11,054 nt of DNA. Origin: Anaerolineales bacterium (GTDB lineage Bacteria > Chloroflexota > Anaerolineae > 4572-78 > NAK82). Positions 1-6,160 of the stretch are shown piece after piece. Below the pieces are notes generated by a model that worked only from the letters and a program-made list of their open reading frames with translations, was not told the DNA's origin and did no database searches. The DNA lies in NCBI GenBank assembly GCA_024643945.1, contig JAHELX010000146.1, positions 1-11,054 on the forward strand, written 5' to 3'. The stretch's first letter is position 1, and each line of letters starts with the position of its first letter. The position numbers and the translations under genes are program-made.

Positions 1-90
1 AAGATAGCGATACCCAAGCAACTCACAGACTCGGGCTGCAATCTCCCTACCGCCGCTGCCATACTGTCGAGAAATGGTAATGACTGCCAT
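1..90 (-). CDS. Cytidylate kinase-like family protein, N-terminal fragment
   Basis: The first 30 codons of a minus-strand gene that runs off the left edge. The peptide begins MAVITISRQYGSGGREIA and continues through a helix ending ELLGYRYL. The ISRxYGSGGREIA stretch is the glycine-rich phosphate-binding loop at the extreme N terminus of the cytidylate-kinase-like family (AAA-type P-loop nucleoside monophosphate kinase fold). Members presumably transfer phosphate to a nucleotide or related small substrate in the cytoplasm, but the true substrate of these paralogues is usually unknown. The ATG at 88-90 is preceded by a strong AGGAGGTG Shine-Dalgarno (about 96-103), which fixes the start. A good promoter lies about 65 bp upstream. 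Only the P-loop is visible, so canonical CMP kinase cannot be distinguished from the kinase-like paralogue; the short ISRQYGSGG start favours the paralogue. Confidence 0.8.
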   Translation of the reverse strand, partial: MAVITISRQYGSGGREIAARVCELLGYRYL

Positions 91-153
91 AGCGCACCTC
101 CTGCTTCAACCAACTTCGCTGTAACATGGTGGCTGGTGCATGTCGTCATTACC

Positions 154-162
154 ATTATAGCA
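154..162 (-). promoter_or_regulatory. Extended -10 promoter for the cytidylate-kinase-like gene
   Basis: Read on the minus strand, the sequence is TGCTATAAT: a perfect TATAAT hexamer (154-159) with the TGn extension (160-162) of sigma-70/sigma-A extended -10 promoters. The -35 at the matching distance (about 176-182) is poor, as is usual for extended -10 promoters. It points at the gene starting at 90 and would give a leader of roughly 55-60 nt ending in the AGGAGGTG ribosome site. Assignment is by consensus only. Confidence 0.6.
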
Positions 163-231
163 CGATTTACCCCCCAGAGAATCACTTTTTTCAACCCCGG
201 TTCAGCAATTCGAAATTTAATTGAGATGCGA

Positions 232-316
232 AGGTGCAACGCACTTTAGCACCAGTCAAAACGGCTGAAATGACGATAGAACACTCGGTTTGACATTGTA
301 CAAGTGCGTTGCACCT
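232..316. repeat. 15-bp perfect inverted repeat, operator-like arms
   Basis: The left arm AGGTGCAACGCACTT (232-246) is the exact reverse complement of the right arm AAGTGCGTTGCACCT (302-316), with 55 bp between them. Each arm is itself a hyphenated palindrome (GTGC-N3-GCAC), the usual form of a site bound by a dimeric regulator. Centre-to-centre spacing is 70 bp. A TTGACA box (290-295) lies just inside the right arm, but no -10 sits at a proper distance. The region could be a pair of operators for a looping repressor, or a stem in the leader of the phosphatase mRNA. No target duplication flanks it, so a transposon remnant is less likely. Confidence 0.6.
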
Positions 317-391
317 CCTACCACTTGCGCGGTCACAATACTCGGTGTAAACTTCTCCGATTCGAAAGAGGAGGTACTACAGACTTTCGCA

Positions 392-1102
392 ATGCAACTG
401 TATCTTATCCGCCATGCCCAATCAACTAACAATGCGCTGACCGATGAGCGAGATCGGGTCTCCGATCCGCCACTGACGCAACTGGGCGAGCGCCAGTCAG
501 AAATTCTGGCCCGGCACCTGGCCGATGGGCGGGAACTGGAACCATCAACCAGCGCGGAAAACAACCGCAATCAACGCGGCTATGGTATTACCCGCTTGTA
601 TTGCAGCCCTATGTGGCGGGCCTTACAAACGGCTTATTTCATCGGGCAGGCGCTGGGACTGGCGACTGAAGTCTGGGTCGACCTCCACGAGAAAGGAGGC
701 ATCTACCTGGATGAGGAAGGACGCGGTCCGGTTGGCTATCCTGGGAAAACTCGACAGGAGATCCAGGCAGCGTTCCCACACTACGTGCTACCGGAGGGTA
801 TTACGGAACACGGGTGGTGGAACCGGGAATATGAAGACTGGTCAGCATGCCACGAGCGGGCCATCCAGGTAGCCGATGAGCTACGCCAGTGGCCCGCCAG
901 CGATGAACGGATTGTTCTGGTGTCTCACGGTGGCTTTATGGATGCCTTGCTGAAGGCACTCTTCAAGCAGTTGCCAGATCGCCACCTCTTCTACTATCAC
1001 TACAACACGGCGGTCTCCCGCATTCACTTCCAGAGCGATGGTAACCTGGGTGTCCATTATTTGAACCGGGTGAGCCACCTGCCCCTGGAGTTGATCTCCT
1101 GA
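392..1102 (+). CDS. Histidine phosphatase family protein
   Basis: A 236-residue cytoplasmic protein of the histidine phosphatase (phosphoglycerate-mutase-like) superfamily. These enzymes cleave or move phosphate through a phospho-histidine. The signature LIRHAQS is at residues 5-11, with the nucleophile His8 and its Arg7. SPMWRALQTA (72-81) carries the second phosphate-binding Arg, LHEKGG (98-103) the catalytic Glu, and VSHGGFM (177-183) the second catalytic His. All core residues are therefore present and length is normal. The ATG at 392 is chosen because the family begins two to four residues before the RH motif. The upstream AAAGAGGAGGT is 16 nt away, longer than usual, so the initiation signal is imperfect. 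The frame is open back to TTG 290, but that extension is not family-like and crosses the inverted repeat. The substrate cannot be told; phosphosugar or phosphoglycerate is typical of the family. Confidence 0.9.
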   Translation: MQLYLIRHAQSTNNALTDERDRVSDPPLTQLGERQSEILARHLADGRELEPSTSAENNRNQRGYGITRLYCSPMWRALQTAYFIGQALGLATEVWVDLHEKGGIYLDEEGRGPVGYPGKTRQEIQAAFPHYVLPEGITEHGWWNREYEDWSACHERAIQVADELRQWPASDERIVLVSHGGFMDALLKALFKQLPDRHLFYYHYNTAVSRIHFQSDGNLGVHYLNRVSHLPLELIS

Positions 1103-1260
1103 GAGGTTGTTTGAAAGTTCGATCTAAAACCACTCAAACCCTACGCTCATCCGTCGCCTTTGCCGACGCCCCATTTGACGGTTGATCGCCCCCCGAGGGT
1201 CAAGCTAATCTCCCCCTGGCATGTTATGCTTAAAGCAGCCTGCTTCGCTGGAGATTGCCT

Positions 1261-1443
1261 ATGTCTGACCCTATCCCGTCCCTTGTTCCAAGCCGGCTTG
1301 AACTGCTGTGGCGCATCCTGGTCACCATTTTGCTGTTGCTGATCCTGGCCGGTCCAGGTGCGAAAGCGTTGATGGCCATGGTGATGCCTTTTGCTTCGTC
1401 CATCGTTCCATTGGTGCATACTTTGTTGGAAGTTCCCTTTTGA
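1261..1443 (+). CDS. Possible small membrane protein (60 aa), unrecognised
   Basis: An ATG at 1261 opens a 60-codon frame ending TGA at 1443. A TGGAG sequence (1249-1253) sits 7 nt before it as a plausible ribosome site. The product is strongly hydrophobic: residues about 15-32 (LLWRILVTILLLLILAG) form one clear membrane helix. Residues 37-56 (rich in Met, Val and Leu, with one Pro) may form a second. I recognise no family. The frame lies alone between the phosphatase (158 bp upstream) and the GH3 gene (66 bp downstream), all on the same strand. It could be a small membrane subunit linked to either neighbour, or a chance frame in GC-rich DNA; the ribosome site and coherent helix favour a gene. 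Confidence 0.5.
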   Translation: MSDPIPSLVPSRLELLWRILVTILLLLILAGPGAKALMAMVMPFASSIVPLVHTLLEVPF

Positions 1444-1477
1444 GGTAATATACGCAGTGATTACACCCACGTGCGGG

Positions 1478-1488
1478 TATTATAAAAT
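1478..1488 (+). promoter_or_regulatory. Candidate -10 region upstream of the GH3 gene
   Basis: An AT-rich TATTATAAAAT stands out from the GC-rich surroundings and contains TATTAT (1478-1483) and TATAAA (1481-1486), 22-30 bp before the TTG start at 1510. No good -35 is present at 16-18 bp. Just upstream, ACCCACGTGCGGGT (1467-1480) is an imperfect palindrome centred on CACGTG and overlaps the expected spacer, so a regulator could act here. This is a weak assignment. Confidence 0.35.
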
Positions 1489-1509
1489 CATCCTATCAGG
1501 TGACAGAAC

Positions 1510-4317
1510 TTGCCACGTATTTCATCGGTTATTTTCATCCTGTGTTTGCTGCTCACGCTGACCCCCACCCCCTCGTCGGCTCAAGCTGACCCAGTAGCCG
1601 AGACGTTGGCTCACATGACAGTTGAAGAACGGATAGGACAACTCTTCGTCGTACCCTTTGTCGGCTCCGATGTAGGGGGTAATTCTAACATCGCCGAACT
1701 CATCGTCGAGTACAAAATCGGCGGTGTCGTACTGCTGGCTGCCAACCAAAACTTCACCAACGACGACACCACACCACGTCAGGTTACGGAACTAGCCAAT
1801 CAGCTCCAAAGCCTGGCATTGGACAATGGTCCAGTGCCGCTCCTGGTAGCAATTGACCACGAAGGCGATGGGTGGCCCTATACGCGCATCACCGGCGGCG
1901 TCACGCCGCTGCCCAGCCCGATGGCCATCGGCGCCACCTGGAAGCCGGCCAATGCCGAAAATGTTGGGGAAATCGTGGGGCGAGAGCTATCGGCGATGGG
2001 GATCAACCTGTTGCTTGGCCCCAGCCTGGACGTGCTCAACGACCCGCGTCCCACGGGGCGGGGTGATATTGGCGTGCGAGCCTTCGGCGGCGATCCCTTC
2101 TGGGCGGGAACGATGGGACGGGCCTACATTCGTGGCGTCCATCGGGGGAGTGACGGACGACTCGCCACCGTGGCCAAGCACTTTCCCGGCCATGGTGGCA
2201 GCGATCGTCTTCCCGACGATGAAGTGGCTACCGTGGACAAATCGTTGAGCGAGTTACGCCGCATCGAACTGGCGCCCTTCTTTCAAGTCACCGACCTGAC
2301 CGACGGAGATCAGGGAACTGGTGTCACCGACGCACTCATGTCCAGCCACATCCGCTATCGCGGGTTTCAGGGCGACATCCGCCAATTCACGGCCCCTATC
2401 AGCTTTGATCCCGAAGGCATGGCCACCATGCTGGGCCTGTCGGAGTTCATCCCCTGGCGCGACCAGGGTGGCCTTGTCGTCAGCGACGCGCTGGGCGTGC
2501 CCGCCGTCCGCAAATACTTCGACCCGACTCTCACCACCTTCCCCCACCGGCGCATTGCCAAAGAGTCCTTCCTGGCAGGCAATGACCTGCTTATTCTGGC
2601 CCAATTCGACCTGAACAACCGCTGGACCGATCAGTTTGAGAACATCAAAGATACCATTCTCTTCTTTCGCAACGAGTACCGCACCAATCCCGCTTTTGCC
2701 GCCCGCGTGGACGAGGCGGTGAGCCGCGTGCTGCGGCTCAAGTTCAAACTTTACCCTGACCCAACGCCGGGCTCGGTGCTGGCAGACCCTGAAGCAGCGA
2801 TGAACATCGCTGGCAGCGGTAGGGCGGTGGTAGACGACATTGCCCGGCAGGCACTGACACTGGTCTACCCTGACGGGCGCTCGCGTACGTCTCGGGTCTC
2901 GGCAGTGCCCGCCCCGCCGCGTCCCGACGAGACGCTCCTCGTCATCAGCGAGGCACGGCAGGTGCGCGATTGCTACGATTGCCCGACTTATAGCGCGCTG
3001 CCCACAGATGCCGTACAGCAGACCATCCTGCGCCTTTACGGGCCCGACGGCACCGGGCAAGTGGCGCCGGAACGAATCAGTTCCATCACTTTTGCGCAGC
3101 TCAAATCGCTGTTGACCGGTCCCCTGAACGCCTCGGTTGAGGCGCCACCGCCTCCAACTGAAGCACCGGGTGAAGGCTATCTCCCGCCGGAAGAGATCGC
3201 GGCGCGCATCCAGGCCGCTGATTGGATCATCTTCGCGCCGCTGGACTTGAACACTGTCCGTTACCCTGACTCCGACGCGCTCAAGCTCTTTTTGGCCCAG
3301 AGCGCGCCCGTCCTCCTGGACAAGCGGGTGGTGGTGCTGGGCCTCAACGCGCCCTATTATCTGGACACAACGGAGATCAACAAGCTCCATGCCTATTTTT
3401 GCGTTTACAGCAAAACCGAGCCATTCATCGAGACAGCCGTGCGCGCCCTCTTTGGTGAGGTGACGGCCGGTGGCACCTCACCGGTGAACGTCGAGGGGAC
3501 AGGCTACGACCTGGTGATTCAGCTTTCACCCGACCCAGATCAGCCCCTGGCCGTACGCCTGTTGGAGGATCTGCCAGAGAATCCGTTACCGCCGGTGACG
3601 GTGCGGGTGGGCGTGGGGCCAGTGCTTGACCGCAACGGCCATCCGGTGCCTGACGGGACAACCGTCACCTTTGCTGCCAGCTATCGGAGTGGAAGTGGAC
3701 CGATGGCTCTGGCCACGGACACGACAGTGGGTGGGATAGGCGAAGCAGTCTTTACCTTGCCTGACCCAGGCATGGCCGAGATCGTGGCCCAAAGTGGGGA
3801 GGCGACCAGCCAACACCCGCTGCTGGTGACGGTCACAGCGCCCCCCACTCCCACACCCACCACGACCCCTACTCCCACGCCGACGATGGCCCCCAGCCCC
3901 ACGCCGAGCGCCACCCCATCCCCCACCCTCACCCCCATGCCAACTCCTACGGCCACGTCCATACCGGTTCCGTTGGAAGACGCGGGAGCAGGCACGGGAA
4001 GTGGCGGGTTGCGCCCGGTGGACGGGTTAGACCTGCTGGCTGCGCTCAGCGCCACGCTGCTGGCCGGGATCGTCGGCTTCAGCATACGGCAGCGACCGGG
4101 GCGATCTGCCTCAAGGCAGGTACGGCTGGGGTTATTGGTGTTTATCGGAGGGCTGGCGGGTTATTTGCTCTACGGCGCGGGCTGGCTGCGCCCGGAGACG
4201 TGGCTGGCCCCTGCAGCGGAATCGAGGTTGGTTGTGGGGCGTCTTACCGTGGCGGCATTGGCCTTCATCTTGGGTCTGGCGTCGCTGACGCTGGAGCGGC
4301 CGCCGAACATTAGATGA
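1510..4317 (+). CDS. Secreted, membrane-anchored glycoside hydrolase family 3 protein
   Basis: A 935-residue protein. Residues 1-25 form a signal peptide (hydrophobic core about 7-20, cleavage near SSA-QA). Residues 30 to about 415 form a GH3 N-terminal barrel: IDHEGD (115-120), KHFPGHGGS (223-231) and VVSDALGV (323-330), where Asp326 matches the GH3 nucleophile. Residues about 430-660 would be the second domain. About 695-777 resembles a group 1 bacterial Ig-like fold (VLDRNGHPVPDGTTVTF). About 778-818 is a Thr/Pro stalk, followed by three membrane helices (about 840-858, 872-890, 908-927). The TTG start is preferred: AGGTGA (1498-1503) lies 6 nt before it, and the next in-frame Met (36) would lose the signal peptide. 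The Asp-Ser-His acid/base motif of NagZ-type GH3 enzymes after KHFPGHG is not seen; the aligned stretch reads RLPDDE. The likely role is hydrolysis of beta-linked sugars outside the membrane, but activity and substrate are uncertain. Confidence 0.9.
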   Translation: MPRISSVIFILCLLLTLTPTPSSAQADPVAETLAHMTVEERIGQLFVVPFVGSDVGGNSNIAELIVEYKIGGVVLLAANQNFTNDDTTPRQVTELANQLQSLALDNGPVPLLVAIDHEGDGWPYTRITGGVTPLPSPMAIGATWKPANAENVGEIVGRELSAMGINLLLGPSLDVLNDPRPTGRGDIGVRAFGGDPFWAGTMGRAYIRGVHRGSDGRLATVAKHFPGHGGSDRLPDDEVATVDKSLSELRRIELAPFFQVTDLTDGDQGTGVTDALMSSHIRYRGFQGDIRQFTAPISFDPEGMATMLGLSEFIPWRDQGGLVVSDALGVPAVRKYFDPTLTTFPHRRIAKESFLAGNDLLILAQFDLNNRWTDQFENIKDTILFFRNEYRTNPAFAARVDEAVSRVLRLKFKLYPDPTPGSVLADPEAAMNIAGSGRAVVDDIARQALTLVYPDGRSRTSRVSAVPAPPRPDETLLVISEARQVRDCYDCPTYSALPTDAVQQTILRLYGPDGTGQVAPERISSITFAQLKSLLTGPLNASVEAPPPPTEAPGEGYLPPEEIAARIQAADWIIFAPLDLNTVRYPDSDALKLFLAQSAPVLLDKRVVVLGLNAPYYLDTTEINKLHAYFCVYSKTEPFIETAVRALFGEVTAGGTSPVNVEGTGYDLVIQLSPDPDQPLAVRLLEDLPENPLPPVTVRVGVGPVLDRNGHPVPDGTTVTFAASYRSGSGPMALATDTTVGGIGEAVFTLPDPGMAEIVAQSGEATSQHPLLVTVTAPPTPTPTTTPTPTPTMAPSPTPSATPSPTLTPMPTPTATSIPVPLEDAGAGTGSGGLRPVDGLDLLAALSATLLAGIVGFSIRQRPGRSASRQVRLGLLVFIGGLAGYLLYGAGWLRPETWLAPAAESRLVVGRLTVAALAFILGLASLTLERPPNIR

Positions 4318-4345
4318 TAGACAAAGACAGAGGGAGACAACGAGT

Positions 4346-5377
4346 TCACTGGGGCGTGATCAGGCCAAAGGTCAACGCCAGAGCCAGGGCTAACAACAGC
4401 GACGCGATGCCGACGAGCCACAGATTATCGCGAAGAATCCCGCGCCAGCCAGGGTGCGGAGCCTTCGGCAGCGACGCCCCAGGGGTAAACTGGAGGCCGG
4501 CTGGCCCGACAGGCGCAGCGGCCTTTTGACCGGCAAGCATCGCCTGCCATTCCTTCACGCTGGCAGGACGTTCATGAGGGTGCAAAGCCATTGCCTGCAG
4601 GGTGGCTGCCTCAACTTCTGGCGAGATGGAGGCGTTAATGCGTCGTGGCGGGATAAGGACGTTCGGGTTTAAAAAACGAGCTTGCGCGCTGGGGGGCTCC
4701 TGACCGGTTAGCAGGTGGTAGAGAGTCGCCCCCAGGCCGTACAAATCGGAGCGAGGATCGGTGTGACCTACCTCGTCCACGTACTGCTCCAGAGGGGTAT
4801 AGGGGAGGCTGCCGACGCCATGCAAGCTGGTCATTGTTTTGGGATCGTCCGGGTCCAATGGCTTGACCAGGCCGAAGTCTACCAGCTTTACCCGGCCCTC
4901 CGGCGTGAGTTTGACGTTAGCTGGCTTCACGTCCCGGTGCAATACAGGCGGATTGCGACTGTGCAGATAGCTGAGAGCATCGCAAAGTTGATTCACCCAG
5001 GCCAGCACGGTGGCCTCTTGCAAGAAGCGATCTTCGCGCCGCGCATCGGCCACCACCTGGTGCAGATCCGGGCCAGGAGCATGGTCCATCACCAGGTAAT
5101 CCCGGTCGTTCCCAGAAAAATAGTCGCTTACTTTGGGCAGATTGGGATGGTCCAACTGGGCCAAAATATTGGCTTCCCGATGGAATTGGTCGCGCATCGC
5201 TTGTGCTGTCTGGTCGCTCACGCCAAGCAGAAGCTGCGCCTCTTTAACGGCGCAGCGGCGGCCCTCCAGCCGGTTGTCGTCGGCCAGGTAAACAGCCCCC
5301 ATCCCACCGCTACCGATGAGGCCGATGATCCGATATCGCTGGTGCAGCGTGGTACCTGGTTCCAGATGGCCCGCCAA
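4346..5377 (-). CDS. PknB-type serine/threonine protein kinase with C-terminal membrane anchor
   Basis: A 343-residue Hanks-type kinase. The visible motifs are the glycine loop IGSGGMGAVY (21-30), the ATP-binding Lys45 in AVKEAQ, Glu68 in the C helix, the catalytic loop HRDVKPAN (147-154, base Asp149), DFG (167-169), and PLEQY (195-199) in place of APE. After the kinase domain (about 15-280) comes a short Pro/Ala-rich linker and one membrane helix (about 319-338). The chain then ends five residues later, so no external sensor domain exists. The start is a TTG at 5377 with GGAG (5387-5390) 9 nt upstream; no ATG lies near the needed position. A TTGACA-N17-TACATT promoter precedes it. The gene is divergent from an FHA-domain regulator, whose phosphothreonine-binding module makes it a likely substrate or partner. 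Its 3' end meets that of the GH3 gene with 28 bp between them and no obvious terminator. Confidence 0.95.
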   Translation of the reverse strand: MAGHLEPGTTLHQRYRIIGLIGSGGMGAVYLADDNRLEGRRCAVKEAQLLLGVSDQTAQAMRDQFHREANILAQLDHPNLPKVSDYFSGNDRDYLVMDHAPGPDLHQVVADARREDRFLQEATVLAWVNQLCDALSYLHSRNPPVLHRDVKPANVKLTPEGRVKLVDFGLVKPLDPDDPKTMTSLHGVGSLPYTPLEQYVDEVGHTDPRSDLYGLGATLYHLLTGQEPPSAQARFLNPNVLIPPRRINASISPEVEAATLQAMALHPHERPASVKEWQAMLAGQKAAAPVGPAGLQFTPGASLPKAPHPGWRGILRDNLWLVGIASLLLALALALTFGLITPQ

Positions 5378-5379
5378 TT

Positions 5380-5414
5380 ACCCAGTCTCCAATCTGTGAT
5401 TTCTAATCTCCAAT
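5380..5414 (-). repeat. Degenerate heptamer array (ATTGGAG type) in the kinase leader
   Basis: Read on the minus strand, five 7-bp units follow each other without a gap: ATTGGAG, ATTAGAA, ATCACAG, ATTGGAG, ACTGGGT. The first overlaps the kinase -10 box. The fourth provides the GGAG that serves as Shine-Dalgarno, and the array ends 2 nt before the TTG start codon. Heptameric intergenic repeats are known from cyanobacteria (STRR sequences); similar ones in Chloroflexota are from memory and not checked here. Confidence 0.7.
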
Positions 5415-5440
5415 GTACCAGTCCTCTGGTATTCTGTCAA
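5412..5440 (-). promoter_or_regulatory. Sigma-70-type promoter of the kinase gene
   Basis: On the minus strand a perfect -35 TTGACA (5435-5440) is followed after exactly 17 bp by TACATT (5412-5417), which matches 4 of 6 positions of the -10 consensus. Transcription would start near 5405 and give a leader of about 28 nt made almost wholly of the heptamer array. The -35 box lies beside the Shine-Dalgarno of the divergent FHA gene (5443-5447), so the two genes share a very compact control region that one bound protein could regulate. Confidence 0.65.
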
Positions 5441-5453
5441 GCGGAGGTGAATC

Positions 5454-6107
5454 ATGATGACCGAACTCGCTCGTGAGCCGGCCTTGCTGGTGTGGCAAGA
5501 GGGTGATCTCATCAAAAATCAATGGATCCTCAATCGAACGCCGATGACGATCGGCCGTGCACCAGAGTGCGATGTGCAGCTTGACCTGCGCTGGGTTTCA
5601 CGCACGCACGCTTGTATCCGGCTGGAAGAAAATCATTACATGCTGGAGGACGCAGGCAGCAAAAATGGCGTCTTCATCAACGGCCAGCGGGTGACCAGTC
5701 CCCAGGCACTGGAGGACGGGGACCGGATTCAAATCGCCCCTGGCCTGGAGCTGACTTTTGTGGACAGCGAGGCGACCGCGCCCTTGCCGGGGCGGATGTA
5801 TCAAGGGCCCAGCATCGACCGGGCGGAGCGACAGGTGATGGTGAGCGGGCGCAAATTGGTGCCGCCCCTTTCCGCAGCCCAGTACGATTTCCTGGCACTT
5901 CTGGCGGAGGAGCCGGGACGGGTTTACAGCCGGCAAGAGATTATCGCTGCTGTCTGGCCTGACGCAGATCCGGAAGGGGTCAGCGACGATGCCATTGACG
6001 CCCTGGTGCGACGACTGCGCCATCGCCTGGCAGAAATGGACCCGGACCACGAGTACGTAATCACGGTACGGGGGTACGGCTTTCGACTAGATTTGGGCAG
6101 GGGCTGA
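5454..6107 (+). CDS. FHA domain and OmpR-type winged-helix transcriptional regulator
   Basis: A 217-residue cytoplasmic protein with two domains. The N-terminal FHA domain (about 10-105) shows the phosphothreonine-binding set: IGRAPECDVQL (33-43), VSRTHA (48-53) and SKNGVFING (69-77). The C-terminal domain (about 119-214) is an OmpR/PhoB-type DNA-binding winged helix: a start like PPLSAAQYDFLALL, then VYSRQEIIAAVWP, a DDAIDALVRRLRHRL recognition helix, and the TVRGYGFRL wing. The FHA domain replaces the usual receiver domain, so a phosphothreonine rather than a phospho-aspartate signal is expected. GGAGG (5443-5447) lies 6 nt before ATG 5454 and 9 nt before a second ATG at 5457; either could start. 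The divergent Ser/Thr kinase next door is the obvious signal source. EmbR of mycobacteria is a known kinase-controlled FHA regulator, but with the opposite domain order and an extra BTAD domain. Confidence 0.93.
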   Translation: MMTELAREPALLVWQEGDLIKNQWILNRTPMTIGRAPECDVQLDLRWVSRTHACIRLEENHYMLEDAGSKNGVFINGQRVTSPQALEDGDRIQIAPGLELTFVDSEATAPLPGRMYQGPSIDRAERQVMVSGRKLVPPLSAAQYDFLALLAEEPGRVYSRQEIIAAVWPDADPEGVSDDAIDALVRRLRHRLAEMDPDHEYVITVRGYGFRLDLGRG

Positions 6108-6160
6108 CGTAGACTTCGCGGATTGTACACAATGGTCGGCCAAAATCAGGAGGTAATACT

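Larger units (their letters stand above)
91..391. other. Divergent intergenic region between two opposite genes
   Basis: This gap of about 300 bp separates the leftward kinase-like gene from the rightward phosphatase gene. It holds the leftward extended -10 promoter (154-162), a run of C then T around 170-192, an AT-rich patch (208-225), and a perfect inverted repeat (232-246 / 302-316). It also holds a purine-rich AAAGAGGAGGT (365-375) that resembles a ribosome site but is 16 nt from the phosphatase ATG. No convincing rightward promoter with both boxes is visible. A reading frame open from a TTG at 290 is continuous with the phosphatase but contains the inverted repeat arm, and I treat it as leader. 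Confidence 0.5.

Noticed and set aside
290..295. TTGACA as a -35 box for the phosphatase
   Set aside because: No -10-like hexamer is found 15-19 bp downstream; the sequence there is CACCTCC-like.
290..391. N-terminal extension of the phosphatase from TTG 290
   Set aside because: The extension has no family similarity, crosses the inverted repeat arm and would place the catalytic His at residue 42 rather than 8.
2254..3390. Long open frame (378 codons) on the minus strand
   Set aside because: It lies wholly inside the GH3 gene on the other strand. The peptide is rich in Arg, Gly, His and Gln with no recognisable domain, which is typical antisense shadow in GC-rich coding DNA.
3681..4085. Minus-strand frame with Val/Gly repeats
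   Set aside because: It is the complement of the Thr/Pro stalk codons of the GH3 gene; the periodicity comes from that stalk.
4318..4345. Bidirectional terminator between the GH3 and kinase genes
   Set aside because: The 28-bp gap has no stem followed by a T run on either strand.
4715..5476. Long open frame (253 codons) on the plus strand
   Set aside because: It is antisense to the kinase, whose motifs are complete. The frame has no domain and no ribosome site, and crosses into the start of the FHA gene.
6110..6133. Separate promoter for the M24 gene (TAGACT with CACAAT)
   Set aside because: The spacer is only 12 bp, too short for a sigma-70-type promoter.
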